DNA of 64,000 nucleotides from JAAFHB01 sp963677935 (GCA_963677935.2 CAXXEH010000003.1:2976001-3040000); one strand, 5' to 3'; positions 19,685 to 29,775 are shown, counted from the first letter of the stretch. Notes: generated by a model not told the origin, from the sequence alone. Translations and numbers: made by a program.

Positions 19685-19728
19685 TGGTCGTACTTTTAAT
19701 TTTTATCGTTTTCAATAAATATAAAAAA

Positions 19729-21969
19729 CTATTTTGTAAATATGAGCGCCTTATCCAGGCCTTCTCCGGTAACCGGTTGATCGACCTGCTTAAACCGATT
19801 TAACCGGAGATAGATATAATCCGGTTTTTTTTCCAGTTGAATCCCTGTCTCTGAGTTTGAGATAAAGTTCTTCTCAATAACTACGTCGGATGTATTACCG
19901 CTTACAATAATCTTCCCATTACTGCGAATTGTACTATTTCTTACCACATTGCACCGGGCAAGCGACAAATCTGCCATTTTAGGTGATATTTTAAAATGGT
20001 TCCAGATTTCCTCAAAGACAATGCGTTCTTTTTCAGGCACCTTATTGTTATTTTTGATTTTATCCAAGGTATCCACATTGCCCCAGATACCAATCAAGGC
20101 AGGTGTGTGAGAGTAACTGTTTCCTTCCACAATTTCAGTGTTTAAAAACTGATTGTACCACGATGGTTGCCACCCCCACAAACGCGCATTCAAACCCCAG
20201 GCCAGGAACCCACTCATCCGGATTCCCTTATTGCCTGAAACAATATTTTCGACGGACATCCCATACAACTGCATATTACCTCCATCTTCGAAGATATTAT
20301 CGATGATCAGCGTCCTCCCCCGAAAAGGGACAATGGAAAGGATGGATGTTTCATCAGGATCAACAGCCCATGGCTCATCCACCTCCCAATCACGTCCGCT
20401 GTGATTTAGGACGCGGCGATATTGTCCTACTCCTTTTCCCTCGAGAATACAAACCGCTGTATTTACCCAATTGGGAGCATTAGCTGCATATCTCTTAAAA
20501 AGCGGATCTTTTGCCAGAACCATTTTTTTACCTGAGACCGAGTTAATGTAGCCGAAATAGGCACCTCCTGTCGCATCAAAAGTCAGCAGTTCACGGTCAA
20601 GCCCATACGCATTCGCAAAACGGTTTTCCCTGAATAATACATTTTCCTCTGAATTGCCAAAAAAGGTGGCAAAATCATTCCCGGTTGCTGCCATATCATG
20701 CCCTTCCAGGTTATTTTTTTCTATAATTAATTGATTGGAACATTCGCACCTGAAGGCTCTGCGACCATATTGAATATGGTTATTCCGAATGATTCCGTAG
20801 CAGGAATTCCAGAGTGTCAATCCTGTCGAACCGGCCAATATTTGACAATCGGTAATTGAGAACGATTTCAAGCCATTTAAATATACTGCGGATTCATCTC
20901 CTTTTTCATCCCCATTCAATTTTCTACCCCGAAAACCCGCTTCATTGATCGTCCGGCCCAGCATAAATAGATGATCGGCCCGGATTCTGACCCGGGCCAT
21001 CCGGAATTCCCCTTTATCAACCCGGATAAAAGCAGAAAAATTATTTTGGCAATAAAGTGTCATATCCTCGATACCAAACTGCCTCCCATGAATCAACGAT
21101 CCGCGCACCTTTTTCTGATCCAGCCAGTAGAGGCTGACCAGGTCCTTTCGCTCTCCACGAAGAATCGTATTATCCGGTATTTCGATCGAATCGGACAAGT
21201 GATATTCACCACGCGGAAAATAGAGGATTCCGCCCATGTTGGCTTTAGCCTGTTTTAATGCAGTTTCTAATCCAAGCGTTTTAACATTGAAAACAGTTGA
21301 AGGCCATACATCCTCCCTACTGACTTTGAGCTTGCCACACCATTGCCAGGTCATCTCTCCACCAGTACCGTTATGCAACCAAACATCATAATTACCAGTT
21401 AGTACTGTTGCAGGCAATAGTACTTTAAGATCAAACTGATGGGCATATTCCAGCGGAAAATCGAATGATTTACCCAATGAATCCTTAAGCTGGACCGAAG
21501 TCTTGTGCTTATCTATATTCAAACAATTTCCGGATAAGCGGATCCATCCTCCGGGAGATGCCGTTTTCCCCTGATCACCCTGGAACCACCAGCAATGAGG
21601 GGCGTTGAGGTAAAAGATATTAGATGAAACCTGTCCGTCAACGATCCGGCAGGCATAGATTCCCATTTTCCAGGTTGAGGGGACCAAAAATTTCAAAGTT
21701 GATTCGCTGCGTTGCAACACGTCAAGGGTAATCCATTTTAACGATAGCGGACTGGGAATTAATTTAGCGCTTCCGGCCCGACCATCATTCAACTTAACTA
21801 ATTGCACTTTTGCCTCTTTAGAAATATTCCCAACCTGCAACATCACTGTTTCGTTGGGAGCAATTGGCGAAGAGGCCCATATTATAGCCGGTCGTGAATC
21901 AGAGCCCGCACCTACAAGGCGACAAAGAAACAGGCCTAAAAGGAGGAATAAGAATAATATTCTTGACAT
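19729..21969 (-). CDS. Parallel beta-helix protein with N-terminal Ig-like domains
   Basis: This 746-residue secreted protein starts with a signal peptide ending near VGAGS. About 200 residues of Ig-like beta-sandwich sequence follow, including LRLSGNC-type and LPATVLTGNYDVWLHNG blocks. From about 225 it becomes a pectate-lyase-3/GH28-like right-handed beta-helix, starting with GGILYFPRGEYHLSDSIEIP, followed by many short repeats such as NNHIQYGRRAF and EKNNLEGHD. Proteins of this shape include polygalacturonases, pectate lyases and binding modules. I see no classical GH28 or PL1 catalytic motif, so the reaction is unassigned. The next gene downstream, 44 bp away, encodes the heparinase-type lyase, which suggests joint action on an acidic polymer. 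Confidence 0.8.
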   Translation of the reverse strand: MSRILFLFLLLGLFLCRLVGAGSDSRPAIIWASSPIAPNETVMLQVGNISKEAKVQLVKLNDGRAGSAKLIPSPLSLKWITLDVLQRSESTLKFLVPSTWKMGIYACRIVDGQVSSNIFYLNAPHCWWFQGDQGKTASPGGWIRLSGNCLNIDKHKTSVQLKDSLGKSFDFPLEYAHQFDLKVLLPATVLTGNYDVWLHNGTGGEMTWQWCGKLKVSREDVWPSTVFNVKTLGLETALKQAKANMGGILYFPRGEYHLSDSIEIPDNTILRGERKDLVSLYWLDQKKVRGSLIHGRQFGIEDMTLYCQNNFSAFIRVDKGEFRMARVRIRADHLFMLGRTINEAGFRGRKLNGDEKGDESAVYLNGLKSFSITDCQILAGSTGLTLWNSCYGIIRNNHIQYGRRAFRCECSNQLIIEKNNLEGHDMAATGNDFATFFGNSEENVLFRENRFANAYGLDRELLTFDATGGAYFGYINSVSGKKMVLAKDPLFKRYAANAPNWVNTAVCILEGKGVGQYRRVLNHSGRDWEVDEPWAVDPDETSILSIVPFRGRTLIIDNIFEDGGNMQLYGMSVENIVSGNKGIRMSGFLAWGLNARLWGWQPSWYNQFLNTEIVEGNSYSHTPALIGIWGNVDTLDKIKNNNKVPEKERIVFEEIWNHFKISPKMADLSLARCNVVRNSTIRSNGKIIVSGNTSDVVIEKNFISNSETGIQLEKKPDYIYLRLNRFKQVDQPVTGEGLDKALIFTK

Positions 21970-22035
21970 AACTGGTAAATTGAAACTGTTTAAATATTTA
22001 ATTCAGCGCGTTGAATCTACTTTTTGCCATTTCAT

Positions 22036-22426
22036 TTAATGATAAATAACAAATTCATTGATGGAATACACTTTACTTTTTTCCTGTTCAGGCAATAAAA
22101 TGCGGATCCAGCAAGTCAGGATAGGTTCAAATCGAAAAGTTTCAATATTGCCTACACCATCAACACTACTTTGTTTAACATAAACCTGCTCCCAATTCAA
22201 ACCATCTGTTGAAGACTGAATGCTGGTTCCTTTGGGCAGAAAGCCCCAATCCCCGGATAATTCTGTGCGGGAAACAGATTGTATATCAACTAAATTAACT
22301 GCAAACCATTGTTGTCCGCCATTTTCAGAAATCCATTTAGAAATACGCATGTACGATAGGTTGGCTTTGTGCAAAAAAAATTAGAGTTAGTCCCAGTGTA
22401 AGAGTGATAATGAAATATTTTCCCAT
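22036..22426 (-). pseudogene. Signal peptide plus discoidin (F5/8 type C) domain, frame-disrupted
   Basis: The ATG at 22426 opens a 29-codon frame encoding a signal peptide (MGKYFIITLTLGLTLIFF, then AQSQP) that stops at 22337. A different frame, continuous from about 22374 to 22036, encodes one discoidin/CBM32-like domain: GGQQWFAVNLVDIQSVSRTE, then SIQSSTDGLNWEQVY and a terminal YSINEFVIYH. Removing one base in the run of eight T on the coding strand (plus-strand A 22373-22380) joins the frames. It could be a pseudogene, the remains of a larger deleted protein, or a slippage-switchable gene. Discoidin domains bind galactose-type sugars. It lies between the GH36-like and beta-helix genes. Confidence 0.75.
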
Positions 22427-22500
22427 GATTCGTTCCTTAAAAGATTCTTATGATTCGTTTGCAATTGATGATTTCACTGCTAAAGGTTTATGATTTTTCA

Positions 22501-24648
22501 CTAATTAAGTAACTCATATTGCAAAAACAGGTAAGATGCCGGATTTGGAAGTGAAAAAACAACTCCACCATTTACATTTACTTTCTTTTGCGATACTTTC
22601 CCATCTTCCAAATTGGTAATCCTTATTTTTTTGTTTGTCAGAAACTTCAAACTGATTTCATTTTCAATTTCTTTGTTATGTAATTCCCTGAACAATAAAA
22701 GATAACCTTTGTCTGCTTGTTCGTTTACCATTTGAAACCCCGACCAACCGTCGTTTGATGGAACATCTCCGACAGGAAAAGTATAACATTTAAACATCTC
22801 TTCCCTGTGTTTTTTGTAAACCGAAATCAGTTGTTTCAGTTCCTTTTGCCCTTCATCATCCAAAAATTGGGCACTTTGGAAAAAGGCCGGAATAAATGGT
22901 AACCCCATGGCAAAACAGTATGAATGACCGTGCAGGTATGCATCGCTCCGGTCATGATTGGTCCGTTTTGGATTTTGAAGCAGTACCTGCAGTTTGTTGC
23001 TATTGAAATATTTCGACATCAACCAGTGTTGCCGAAGCACATGATACGGAACCATAGTGAGGTGTTCAGGCAGGGCTTCCTGGATATTCTGAAAATAGAT
23101 ACTTCCATACTCTTTGGCATAATACCATCCATAACGAAGATTATCGTATTCAGGGCAAAGCGTAAACTGCGTTTTCATCCAGGCATATTTCATTACTTCG
23201 CGGTAACTTTTTGTACGGTATTCAAAATCCTTCCGATTTGACAAATGGTCGAAATCTGCCTTCCAGGTTATAAAACCAAGTTGATCGAGATCAGTCTTCA
23301 AATCAGAAATTTCAGCTTTTTGGATTGAAACCCAAAGTCCTAATTTTACCCCGTATTTGTGAGCTTCTGCTTTAATATCCTTCCATCCGTTGGTATATTT
23401 GGGCAAAAAGTCACGTGCCGACATACCTGCCTGGCTCTTTTGCCAGCCGTCGTCAATCTGCATTACATCAACCCCGATTTTGGCAAGAGCCGGAATCTCA
23501 TTCAATACAAACGATTCTTCGGTAAACTGGTTTCCCAGCGGATCGGCAGGCCCCCAGGTGTTGCCAAGAATAAACAAATCGCGTTTGGCAAATGCCGGAT
23601 ATCGTACCCTGTCGAAGCGTTTAACAGCCAGTTGCATATTGTCGTTATTACCCGAATACAGAATTGTCCAGTTTGCCCAGCATTCCCTGAAACGGTCGGT
23701 GGTGACCTCGCCGGGGAGTAAACCCAGTCCGGTAATCCACAATCCACCCGATCCTGAGTAAAACGAGCCGGTATTGTGCCCCTGCTGGTTTACCGTTTTG
23801 GGCGATTCTTTGATTACACAAACACCATGTTCGCCATAATCGACTCCAATACCGCTGGCCCAATTGTTTGATTCAATCTGGAACAATGGGTACCCCTGAA
23901 CCACTTCTTCTTTCAGCATGTCCATACTTTGGTCGTGCCGGTTGCCGGGATCATTATAGTATCCCCAATAGTCGCGTTGGTTTTTCACCGAGAAATCGAG
24001 TGGTATAAATTCGGCCCGTCCACCCGGAACCGGAAGTGTTCCACCATAATATTTGGTAACAGTATCGTTTTTTGGAAAATTCTCTGGCTGAAAACCCGGT
24101 ATCGCTTTTATGCGAAGTTGAGTTCTGATACCTGGCGAATTGGGGTAAACCCAAATTACATGTTGCACTTCGAGTTTTAATGATTCGTAGCGTATCTGGC
24201 TTACCACTTCGATGTATTTATTGGTAAATCCTTCATCATCGTTTATTTTGGCTATCACCGATTCAAGTTTTGCATGTAACGGAACGTCATCTGGTTTTAG
24301 CCAATTCCAGTCGCAGCCGGAAAGACATGATTCACCCTTTTTCTTATCCTTTTCAATTTGAGGATCCCAAAGCATCCAATCGGACTGAACATTCTTTTGG
24401 GAGTTGAGATATTTACGGCCGGTCAATACATTTTTCAGGTATTTTGTAACCAGACCATTGCCCGTCCATACCCAAACCCGCTCAACTTCACCCGTATTTA
24501 CGAATAACGAATCGCCTTTGGTATAAACCTTTGCACGCTCAAATTTCTCAGAAATTTCAGGAAGTGTCTGAGCAAATGAGGTATGCGCCATAAATGCAAA
24601 AGCAATCATGGCAACAAAAGACTTTGCTTTGATTTTAATACGCTTCAT
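22501..24648 (-). CDS. GH36-like alpha-galactosidase family protein
   Basis: This secreted enzyme of about 715 residues has the clan GH-D barrel of alpha-galactosidases. The start at 24648 is chosen because a clean signal peptide follows (KRIKIKAKSF to TSFAQ); an ATG 24 bp upstream in frame is also possible. The N-terminal beta-sandwich is followed by the barrel, with ILGNTWGPADPLGNQ, then VDVMQIDDGWQKSQAGMS and the nucleophile motif FITWKADFDHLSNR (KxD). RTNHDRSDAYLHGH is the likely acid/base region. A small beta domain ends the protein. GH36/GH27 enzymes remove alpha-galactose; some relatives act on other sugars. It starts about 80 bp after the preceding beta-helix gene. Confidence 0.82.
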   Translation of the reverse strand: MKRIKIKAKSFVAMIAFAFMAHTSFAQTLPEISEKFERAKVYTKGDSLFVNTGEVERVWVWTGNGLVTKYLKNVLTGRKYLNSQKNVQSDWMLWDPQIEKDKKKGESCLSGCDWNWLKPDDVPLHAKLESVIAKINDDEGFTNKYIEVVSQIRYESLKLEVQHVIWVYPNSPGIRTQLRIKAIPGFQPENFPKNDTVTKYYGGTLPVPGGRAEFIPLDFSVKNQRDYWGYYNDPGNRHDQSMDMLKEEVVQGYPLFQIESNNWASGIGVDYGEHGVCVIKESPKTVNQQGHNTGSFYSGSGGLWITGLGLLPGEVTTDRFRECWANWTILYSGNNDNMQLAVKRFDRVRYPAFAKRDLFILGNTWGPADPLGNQFTEESFVLNEIPALAKIGVDVMQIDDGWQKSQAGMSARDFLPKYTNGWKDIKAEAHKYGVKLGLWVSIQKAEISDLKTDLDQLGFITWKADFDHLSNRKDFEYRTKSYREVMKYAWMKTQFTLCPEYDNLRYGWYYAKEYGSIYFQNIQEALPEHLTMVPYHVLRQHWLMSKYFNSNKLQVLLQNPKRTNHDRSDAYLHGHSYCFAMGLPFIPAFFQSAQFLDDEGQKELKQLISVYKKHREEMFKCYTFPVGDVPSNDGWSGFQMVNEQADKGYLLLFRELHNKEIENEISLKFLTNKKIRITNLEDGKVSQKKVNVNGGVVFSLPNPASYLFLQYELLN

Positions 24649-24728
24649 TGGTATAGATTTATGGGTTATCATTTTTTTAGTTGATTGTGTATTGACAAAT
24701 TTAAAGGATACTTTATCCTAACTGATTT

Positions 24729-26057
24729 TCAATTTGGAATTTCTATACCGGCTATCCATTCAGGTAACGTTCCGATATAAGCTCCTACTCCCTTCAGAAG
24801 AGCCAGACTGGATTTTTTCAACCCGAATCGTTCTTTACGAAGGTTGGCAAATTGGGGGTCGCACACAAAATCGCTGGCTTCCATTGTTACTCCCATTAGT
24901 GTCGTTACATCAGTATCGGGACTGAAATACAAATTATTCCTTCGGGGCTGGCTTTTGATTCCCCAGTTACGCAACTGTGTATCATAAATCCTAACATGAT
25001 CATTAATATAAATCAGGTTGTTTTCGATTAAAAATTCACTGTTCCGTTTCGCAAATTGATCCAATTGCCAAAATACGATCTGGTTAAAATCCGGATTTCT
25101 CATTCGAATGATGGTATTATTAACAATATGCAGGTTTTTTACGCCCACGGCTCCAACAAATTTATCAATATCGTCGCTAACATTAAACGCGATGGTTACA
25201 TTTTCAGTCATACCGGTAATCTCAATAAATCCACCTTTGGTATTGGATGATACATTATGGTGGATGTTGATATCATGGGCGTCATAAAGTTTATCCTCTC
25301 CGTCCAGTTCTATGGCTGCACCGTCTAATCCAAAATTGCCTCCATAGTAACCATAATTATGAATTTTATTAAAAGCTATTTCATTACCTGCACCTACTAC
25401 CACAATTGCGATCGAACCCCAATGAAAGGTGATGCTGTCAGCATCGTGCAAGTAATTATTTGTAATCACATTATGTTCTCCGCGTACGCGAATACCTATG
25501 GGAGAGTTGCTTAATTCGCAGTTTTTCACGACATTATAATTAGCTCCTTTATGTATAAATATTACTCCCATTTGTGTGACATTCGAATGCCTCAGTTTCG
25601 GGTTCAGACCAGACGGAGGAACCGGATTATCGTGAAAAAATAATTTTTCAATAACAATATAACTTCCTTTGATTTCAAGTACCCGACCCATATTTTCCTG
25701 AGTGAAAACCGGATTGGTGAAACGCGGAGGTTTGCCTTTCCCATAAGCAGAAAGCACGATGGGGTTTTTTTCCGTGCCTGAATCCTTCAATTGGAAATTA
25801 CCGGTAAATTGAGAACCATTCCGAAACAAAATAGTATCACCCGCATCAAAATGATGAGTACTGAATGATCGAAGTGTTTGCCACGGATGTTTTATATTGC
25901 CTGAATTTTGATCGCTTCCTTTTTTTTGATCGATATAATACTTTTTTGCAATAACAGATTTTGTACAAAGCATTGTAATTATTATAAACAACACAAGAAT
26001 ATTAATTCTATTCTCCGGAAGAATCTGAGAGTTTAACTTATTTACTAATAACATCAT
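24729..26057 (-). CDS. Right-handed parallel beta-helix protein (PL9-like layout)
   Basis: This 442-residue protein has an N-terminal hydrophobic segment at about 20-38 preceded by a charged stretch, acting as a signal or anchor. The N-cap motif KKYYIDQKKGSDQNSG followed by HPWQTLRSF is typical of surface beta-helix proteins, including PL9-type pectate lyases. Rung sequences follow, such as NVVKNCELSNSPIGIRV, NVITNNYLHDADSI and VTIAFNVSDDIDK. A possible catalytic site cannot be identified by eye. It is in series with the next beta-helix gene upstream, separated by 185 bp that contains a decayed coding fragment. Function as a lyase is inference from fold and company; it could equally be a glycosidase or binding protein. 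Confidence 0.75.
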   Translation of the reverse strand: MMLLVNKLNSQILPENRINILVLFIIITMLCTKSVIAKKYYIDQKKGSDQNSGNIKHPWQTLRSFSTHHFDAGDTILFRNGSQFTGNFQLKDSGTEKNPIVLSAYGKGKPPRFTNPVFTQENMGRVLEIKGSYIVIEKLFFHDNPVPPSGLNPKLRHSNVTQMGVIFIHKGANYNVVKNCELSNSPIGIRVRGEHNVITNNYLHDADSITFHWGSIAIVVVGAGNEIAFNKIHNYGYYGGNFGLDGAAIELDGEDKLYDAHDINIHHNVSSNTKGGFIEITGMTENVTIAFNVSDDIDKFVGAVGVKNLHIVNNTIIRMRNPDFNQIVFWQLDQFAKRNSEFLIENNLIYINDHVRIYDTQLRNWGIKSQPRRNNLYFSPDTDVTTLMGVTMEASDFVCDPQFANLRKERFGLKKSSLALLKGVGAYIGTLPEWIAGIEIPN

Positions 26058-26105
26058 TATTAATTTATTATATTTGTTCTGTCCTCTTCCCCCGTCTATG
26101 ATTTC

Positions 26106-26246
26106 TCACTCTTTCGTTATGTTAAAGTAAAAATCACTCTCCTCACCTTTCTTCATCTCCACTTTCCTTTCGTGCATATAAAAATTGCAATCCTTCCAGG
26201 CTGTCAACTGCAAATCGGCAGAATTCCGTGTTATTTTCCCGTTTAT
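26106..26246 (-). pseudogene. C-terminal coding remnant between two beta-helix genes
   Basis: On the minus strand about 46 codons read open in one frame to a TGA at 26106-26108, giving a protein-like tail with NSADLQLTAWKDCNFYMHER and a final SDFYFNITKE. The frame starts near the stop of the upstream beta-helix gene, one base out of register. It looks like the end of a deleted or decayed gene rather than intergenic DNA. I do not recognise a family. Confidence 0.4.
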
Positions 26247-28318
26247 TTTCTTTTTAATCCTATTTTTTCAAATGGGATATTCTTAAATTTCTTATTGCTA
26301 TAAACCGGTGATTTTTTGGAGATTCCTTTCAATAAATTTGATTCATCATTAAACATTGGATCTAAGTTTTCGATGTTACCTTCAAAATGATAAAAATCAA
26401 AGCCACCACAAGCTCCCAGACAGTTTTTTTCCAGCCAGACTTTATTGTTGAATCCAATATTATTTGTTATTTCACATCCGATAGGTTCTTTCGCTTTTTG
26501 ATATCCTTCATCCATCAGCTTCGAAAGAGATGGGAATGCTGTGCTAAAAGGGGGCATGGAATAATTAACTCTTTGCAGTTTTTCCCTAAGGTTCCAGGAG
26601 TCGCCGGGAATATCTGTAACCCACACCAGACCACGCCGGTCGGTGAAATGTGCAGCTCCGCAGTTTACAATAATATTATTATCAATTTTATTGTATCGAC
26701 CTCCGCCACACATTACAGCCCTACCGGAAATGTTGCTGAATATATTTCCATAAACGGTTAGTCCGCTGGCACAATCATCCAAATAGATCCCATGTACGCC
26801 TAATTTATGTGCCTCGGTTTCTTCAGTTAATGTGCCGCTTTTTATATCGTGAAGGTAATTGAACCGGATGATATTACCATACAAAGCCCAATCTCTTCCG
26901 GCATAGATGGTTCCTGAGTCATCTGTTTCAAAACAGGTGTTGGATAATTCGTTTAACTCGATCAGATGGTTGTTCCCTCCAAAGAGGATCGCAGAATGAG
27001 GAGCATCATCCAACTTACAATTGCGCACGATGGTACCTACTCCCGAAATCCGAATTCCCGGTGTATAGGTACGATTCCATAATCCAAAGTGATGGATATG
27101 GCAATTTTCAACCAGAATATGACCACTAATTAATTGATTTCTATCTCCACCTTTCAATTCTATACCTCCGGCGCCCGAATCAAATATTTCCGAATTGATC
27201 ACTTTGATGTTACAGCCTTCAAGTCGTAAAGCGGTGTTGCCGGTATTCCTGAAAACACAACCATCGAGGGTAATATTGTTACCATTGCTAATAGACAAAG
27301 CCCCAAACCTGCTTTTTTCGAGGGAAATATTTCTGAATGTAACATTCTTTAGGTCAGTGGCTTCTATGATGGATTCCCGGTTCTCTCCAAGGGTGGAAAG
27401 CATAATCTCAGAAGATTGGAAATCAATATTTTCAGGAGGATAAACATATAACCGTTTATGCGCTCTGTCAATATAGTACTCTCCGGGTATGTCCAATTCT
27501 GCGAGAATATTCAAACCACACCAATTCCTAATATTACCTATTGCAGTTAGCGATGCTTTTCTATTGTCAGATTTGTTACCAATTCTTATTGTTTTGGTCA
27601 AAGTATCTACCTTTTCGAATGGACTGTACAGTTCGGCCCAACCAACCTTCCAATACCCCAAAGTCCAGGCATCATTTTCTTCCGACCATTTATCGGGACG
27701 ACTTGTAGTATAGGAAAATTGTGTTGAATCAATTGCCTTACCGGACTTTGCATATCCGCTATTCGGCCAGCGTGCCAACTGCATAATCCGGTTATTTACG
27801 GATAGCTCCATTGGTGACGGCACATTTCTGTAGCTATATCCACGTTTTCTTAATTTCCCCAAATCGGTGATTCCGGCTTTGTTTAAATCAAGCACCTTAA
27901 TTTTATTTCTTACCAATGAATTAATACGGATGTAAACGGGATCGGTCGAGTTAAGATCTTCAAATGAAGATGGAGGTACTTCTACACCTCCGATGATACG
28001 AACGGACTCACCTTTCATTGCTTCATAGACAACGACTGTTTGATCCAATCCACTATCTTCGGCTGTGAGAACAATGGGCCTATCAACAAAGTATTTACCA
28101 CCATAAATCACAACCCGGAAAGATTGCTGATCGTTTCCCTTTCTGAGTTTTCTGATTTCATCCCGTGCTTTTTCTATGGTCTTAAACGGACTTTTAAATT
28201 TACCCGTATTTAAATCTGACCCTTTGGTTGATACGTAAATTACCTTGTCATTTCCCGCTCTCAGTGATACCACATGAATTAGACAAACCATTAATAGAAG
28301 CATTTTAAGTTTTATCAT
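26243..28318 (-). CDS. Right-handed parallel beta-helix repeat protein
   Basis: This 691-residue secreted protein begins with a signal peptide ending near LRAGND. The N-cap KVIYVSTKGSDLNTGKFKSP and KTIEKARDEIRKLRK precede GGKYFVDRPIVLTAEDSG, the standard entry to a large bacterial beta-helix. Rungs include NNITLDGCVFRNTGNTALRL and HSAILFGGNNHLIELN. A C-terminal region with GGFDFYHFEGNIENLDPMF closes the helix. Related proteins serve in polysaccharide breakdown with several enzyme types; some are now classed in GH families such as GH120 or GH141, so this may be a glycosidase. It follows the GH29 gene by 37 bp. Sequence alone does not reveal the substrate. Confidence 0.8.
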   Translation of the reverse strand: MIKLKMLLLMVCLIHVVSLRAGNDKVIYVSTKGSDLNTGKFKSPFKTIEKARDEIRKLRKGNDQQSFRVVIYGGKYFVDRPIVLTAEDSGLDQTVVVYEAMKGESVRIIGGVEVPPSSFEDLNSTDPVYIRINSLVRNKIKVLDLNKAGITDLGKLRKRGYSYRNVPSPMELSVNNRIMQLARWPNSGYAKSGKAIDSTQFSYTTSRPDKWSEENDAWTLGYWKVGWAELYSPFEKVDTLTKTIRIGNKSDNRKASLTAIGNIRNWCGLNILAELDIPGEYYIDRAHKRLYVYPPENIDFQSSEIMLSTLGENRESIIEATDLKNVTFRNISLEKSRFGALSISNGNNITLDGCVFRNTGNTALRLEGCNIKVINSEIFDSGAGGIELKGGDRNQLISGHILVENCHIHHFGLWNRTYTPGIRISGVGTIVRNCKLDDAPHSAILFGGNNHLIELNELSNTCFETDDSGTIYAGRDWALYGNIIRFNYLHDIKSGTLTEETEAHKLGVHGIYLDDCASGLTVYGNIFSNISGRAVMCGGGRYNKIDNNIIVNCGAAHFTDRRGLVWVTDIPGDSWNLREKLQRVNYSMPPFSTAFPSLSKLMDEGYQKAKEPIGCEITNNIGFNNKVWLEKNCLGACGGFDFYHFEGNIENLDPMFNDESNLLKGISKKSPVYSNKKFKNIPFEKIGLKRK

Positions 28319-28355
28319 AATAAGATGTTTTAATGAGATTGCTATTTTATTTCAT

Positions 28356-29765
28356 TTATTTAATCAATTCAATGTTTATGTCTGAATTTCTTACCGGAGT
28401 CATTTTTTCAAGGGACCTATCGAATTCAAGTTTCACGACCAGAACAGTATTTGCCATTTCATTTACAGGAAGATTTCTCAAACGAAGGTAAAGTTGTTGC
28501 GAGGCATGATCGCTGGGACACAAATTAACCACACAGTCGATTGGCTTTCCGGTATTTAATAAAGTGGCTTTGATTGGCAAAACGTTGATTGGTTTCAATT
28601 TAAGACCGTTTCCAACCGGCACCTTATTCAGGTGAATGTACAGTGTCCTGTCACGTCTGGTCACCAAAACACCTGGTGAATTGATCAATTCGGTATCGGG
28701 TTGTACCTTTTGGAACGATTCGTCAACCGATTTTTTCCATTTACCAATTCTTCGCAGGATGGCAGCTGCCTCAGTGGGTATTATTCCTTCGCTCGTAGGA
28801 CCAACATTGAGTAAATAGTTGGCATTACGCGCCATATAACGGTCAATACTGCTGATCAGGTGACGATCGCTGTAAAAATCTTCATCCTTTTTGTATCCCC
28901 AGCTCTCCATTCCCACTGCCTGACAGGCCTCGACAGGATGGTCAAAACTTATTTTGTCATCTTTTTCATAATCGCGCTCCGGAGTTCCGAAATCGCCGTC
29001 GTCGCAACCGCGGTTATTGATGACCGCACTGGGCTGGAGCTGGCGGATCATCGTGTTGATTGACGGGTCGTGGTGCTTGATGACGTTGGCATCCCACCAA
29101 AAACCATGGATCGTACCATAATTGGTACATAACTCCCGGACCTGTGCTTTAACGAATTCCATGTACCGGAGAAGATCGGGCTGGTCGCCTGGCTCCGATG
29201 CCGGCAACTCGTATGGACGACCGGCATTCGGGTAATTCGGCTGGTGCATGTCTGCCAGTGAATAGTATAAACAGAGTGGGAACTTACGTCTATGGCAAGC
29301 TTCGGCAAGCATTGCCAGTGTGTCCTTCGCATAAGGGGTTCGGGTAACATTATAGTCGGTCTGTTTGGTGTCCCACATGCAGAACCCGTCGATATGTTTC
29401 GTAGTAAAGGTGATGTATTTCATGCCGGACTCCTCTGCCAGATCGAGCCAGGCGTTGGGATTGAACTTCAAGGGATTGAACTCCTGCATTAACGGTGAAT
29501 ACCCGGCCCGGCTAAGCCTTCTGCGGTATATATGCTGCTCGTGCCACCCGGCGACCGAGTAGATTCCCCAATGAACAAACATTCCATATCGCCGCTCAAA
29601 AAACCAATCGCGACCATCTTTAAATCGAGGTATACCTTTTCCCTCCTTTTCAGGATTTTCAAAGAGATTGATGACTCCGGAATTTGCAAATGCGTCTGCT
29701 TCCAATGCGATTAAAGGAGAGGCGGCAATTGCCATTGCTGATTTTAGAAGGTCTCTGCGTTTCAT
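28356..29765 (-). CDS. GH29 alpha-L-fucosidase
   Basis: This 469-residue enzyme belongs to GH29, which releases alpha-L-fucose by a retaining mechanism. The blocks are typical: RRYGMFVHWGIYSVAGW, YITFTTKHIDGFCMWDT, and IHGFWWDANV with the catalytic aspartate. NANYLLNVGPTSEGIIP is the conserved C-terminal barrel block, followed by a beta-sandwich. The N-terminus starts MKRRDLLKSAMAIAASP, a short Tat-like signal with paired arginines. It is the first gene after the strong terminator at 29776-29821, so it needs read-through or its own promoter, which I could not find. It shows that fucose is likely in the middle-locus substrate. Confidence 0.93.
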   Translation of the reverse strand: MKRRDLLKSAMAIAASPLIALEADAFANSGVINLFENPEKEGKGIPRFKDGRDWFFERRYGMFVHWGIYSVAGWHEQHIYRRRLSRAGYSPLMQEFNPLKFNPNAWLDLAEESGMKYITFTTKHIDGFCMWDTKQTDYNVTRTPYAKDTLAMLAEACHRRKFPLCLYYSLADMHQPNYPNAGRPYELPASEPGDQPDLLRYMEFVKAQVRELCTNYGTIHGFWWDANVIKHHDPSINTMIRQLQPSAVINNRGCDDGDFGTPERDYEKDDKISFDHPVEACQAVGMESWGYKKDEDFYSDRHLISSIDRYMARNANYLLNVGPTSEGIIPTEAAAILRRIGKWKKSVDESFQKVQPDTELINSPGVLVTRRDRTLYIHLNKVPVGNGLKLKPINVLPIKATLLNTGKPIDCVVNLCPSDHASQQLYLRLRNLPVNEMANTVLVVKLEFDRSLEKMTPVRNSDINIELIK

Positions 29766-29775
29766 TTAGTGCAAT

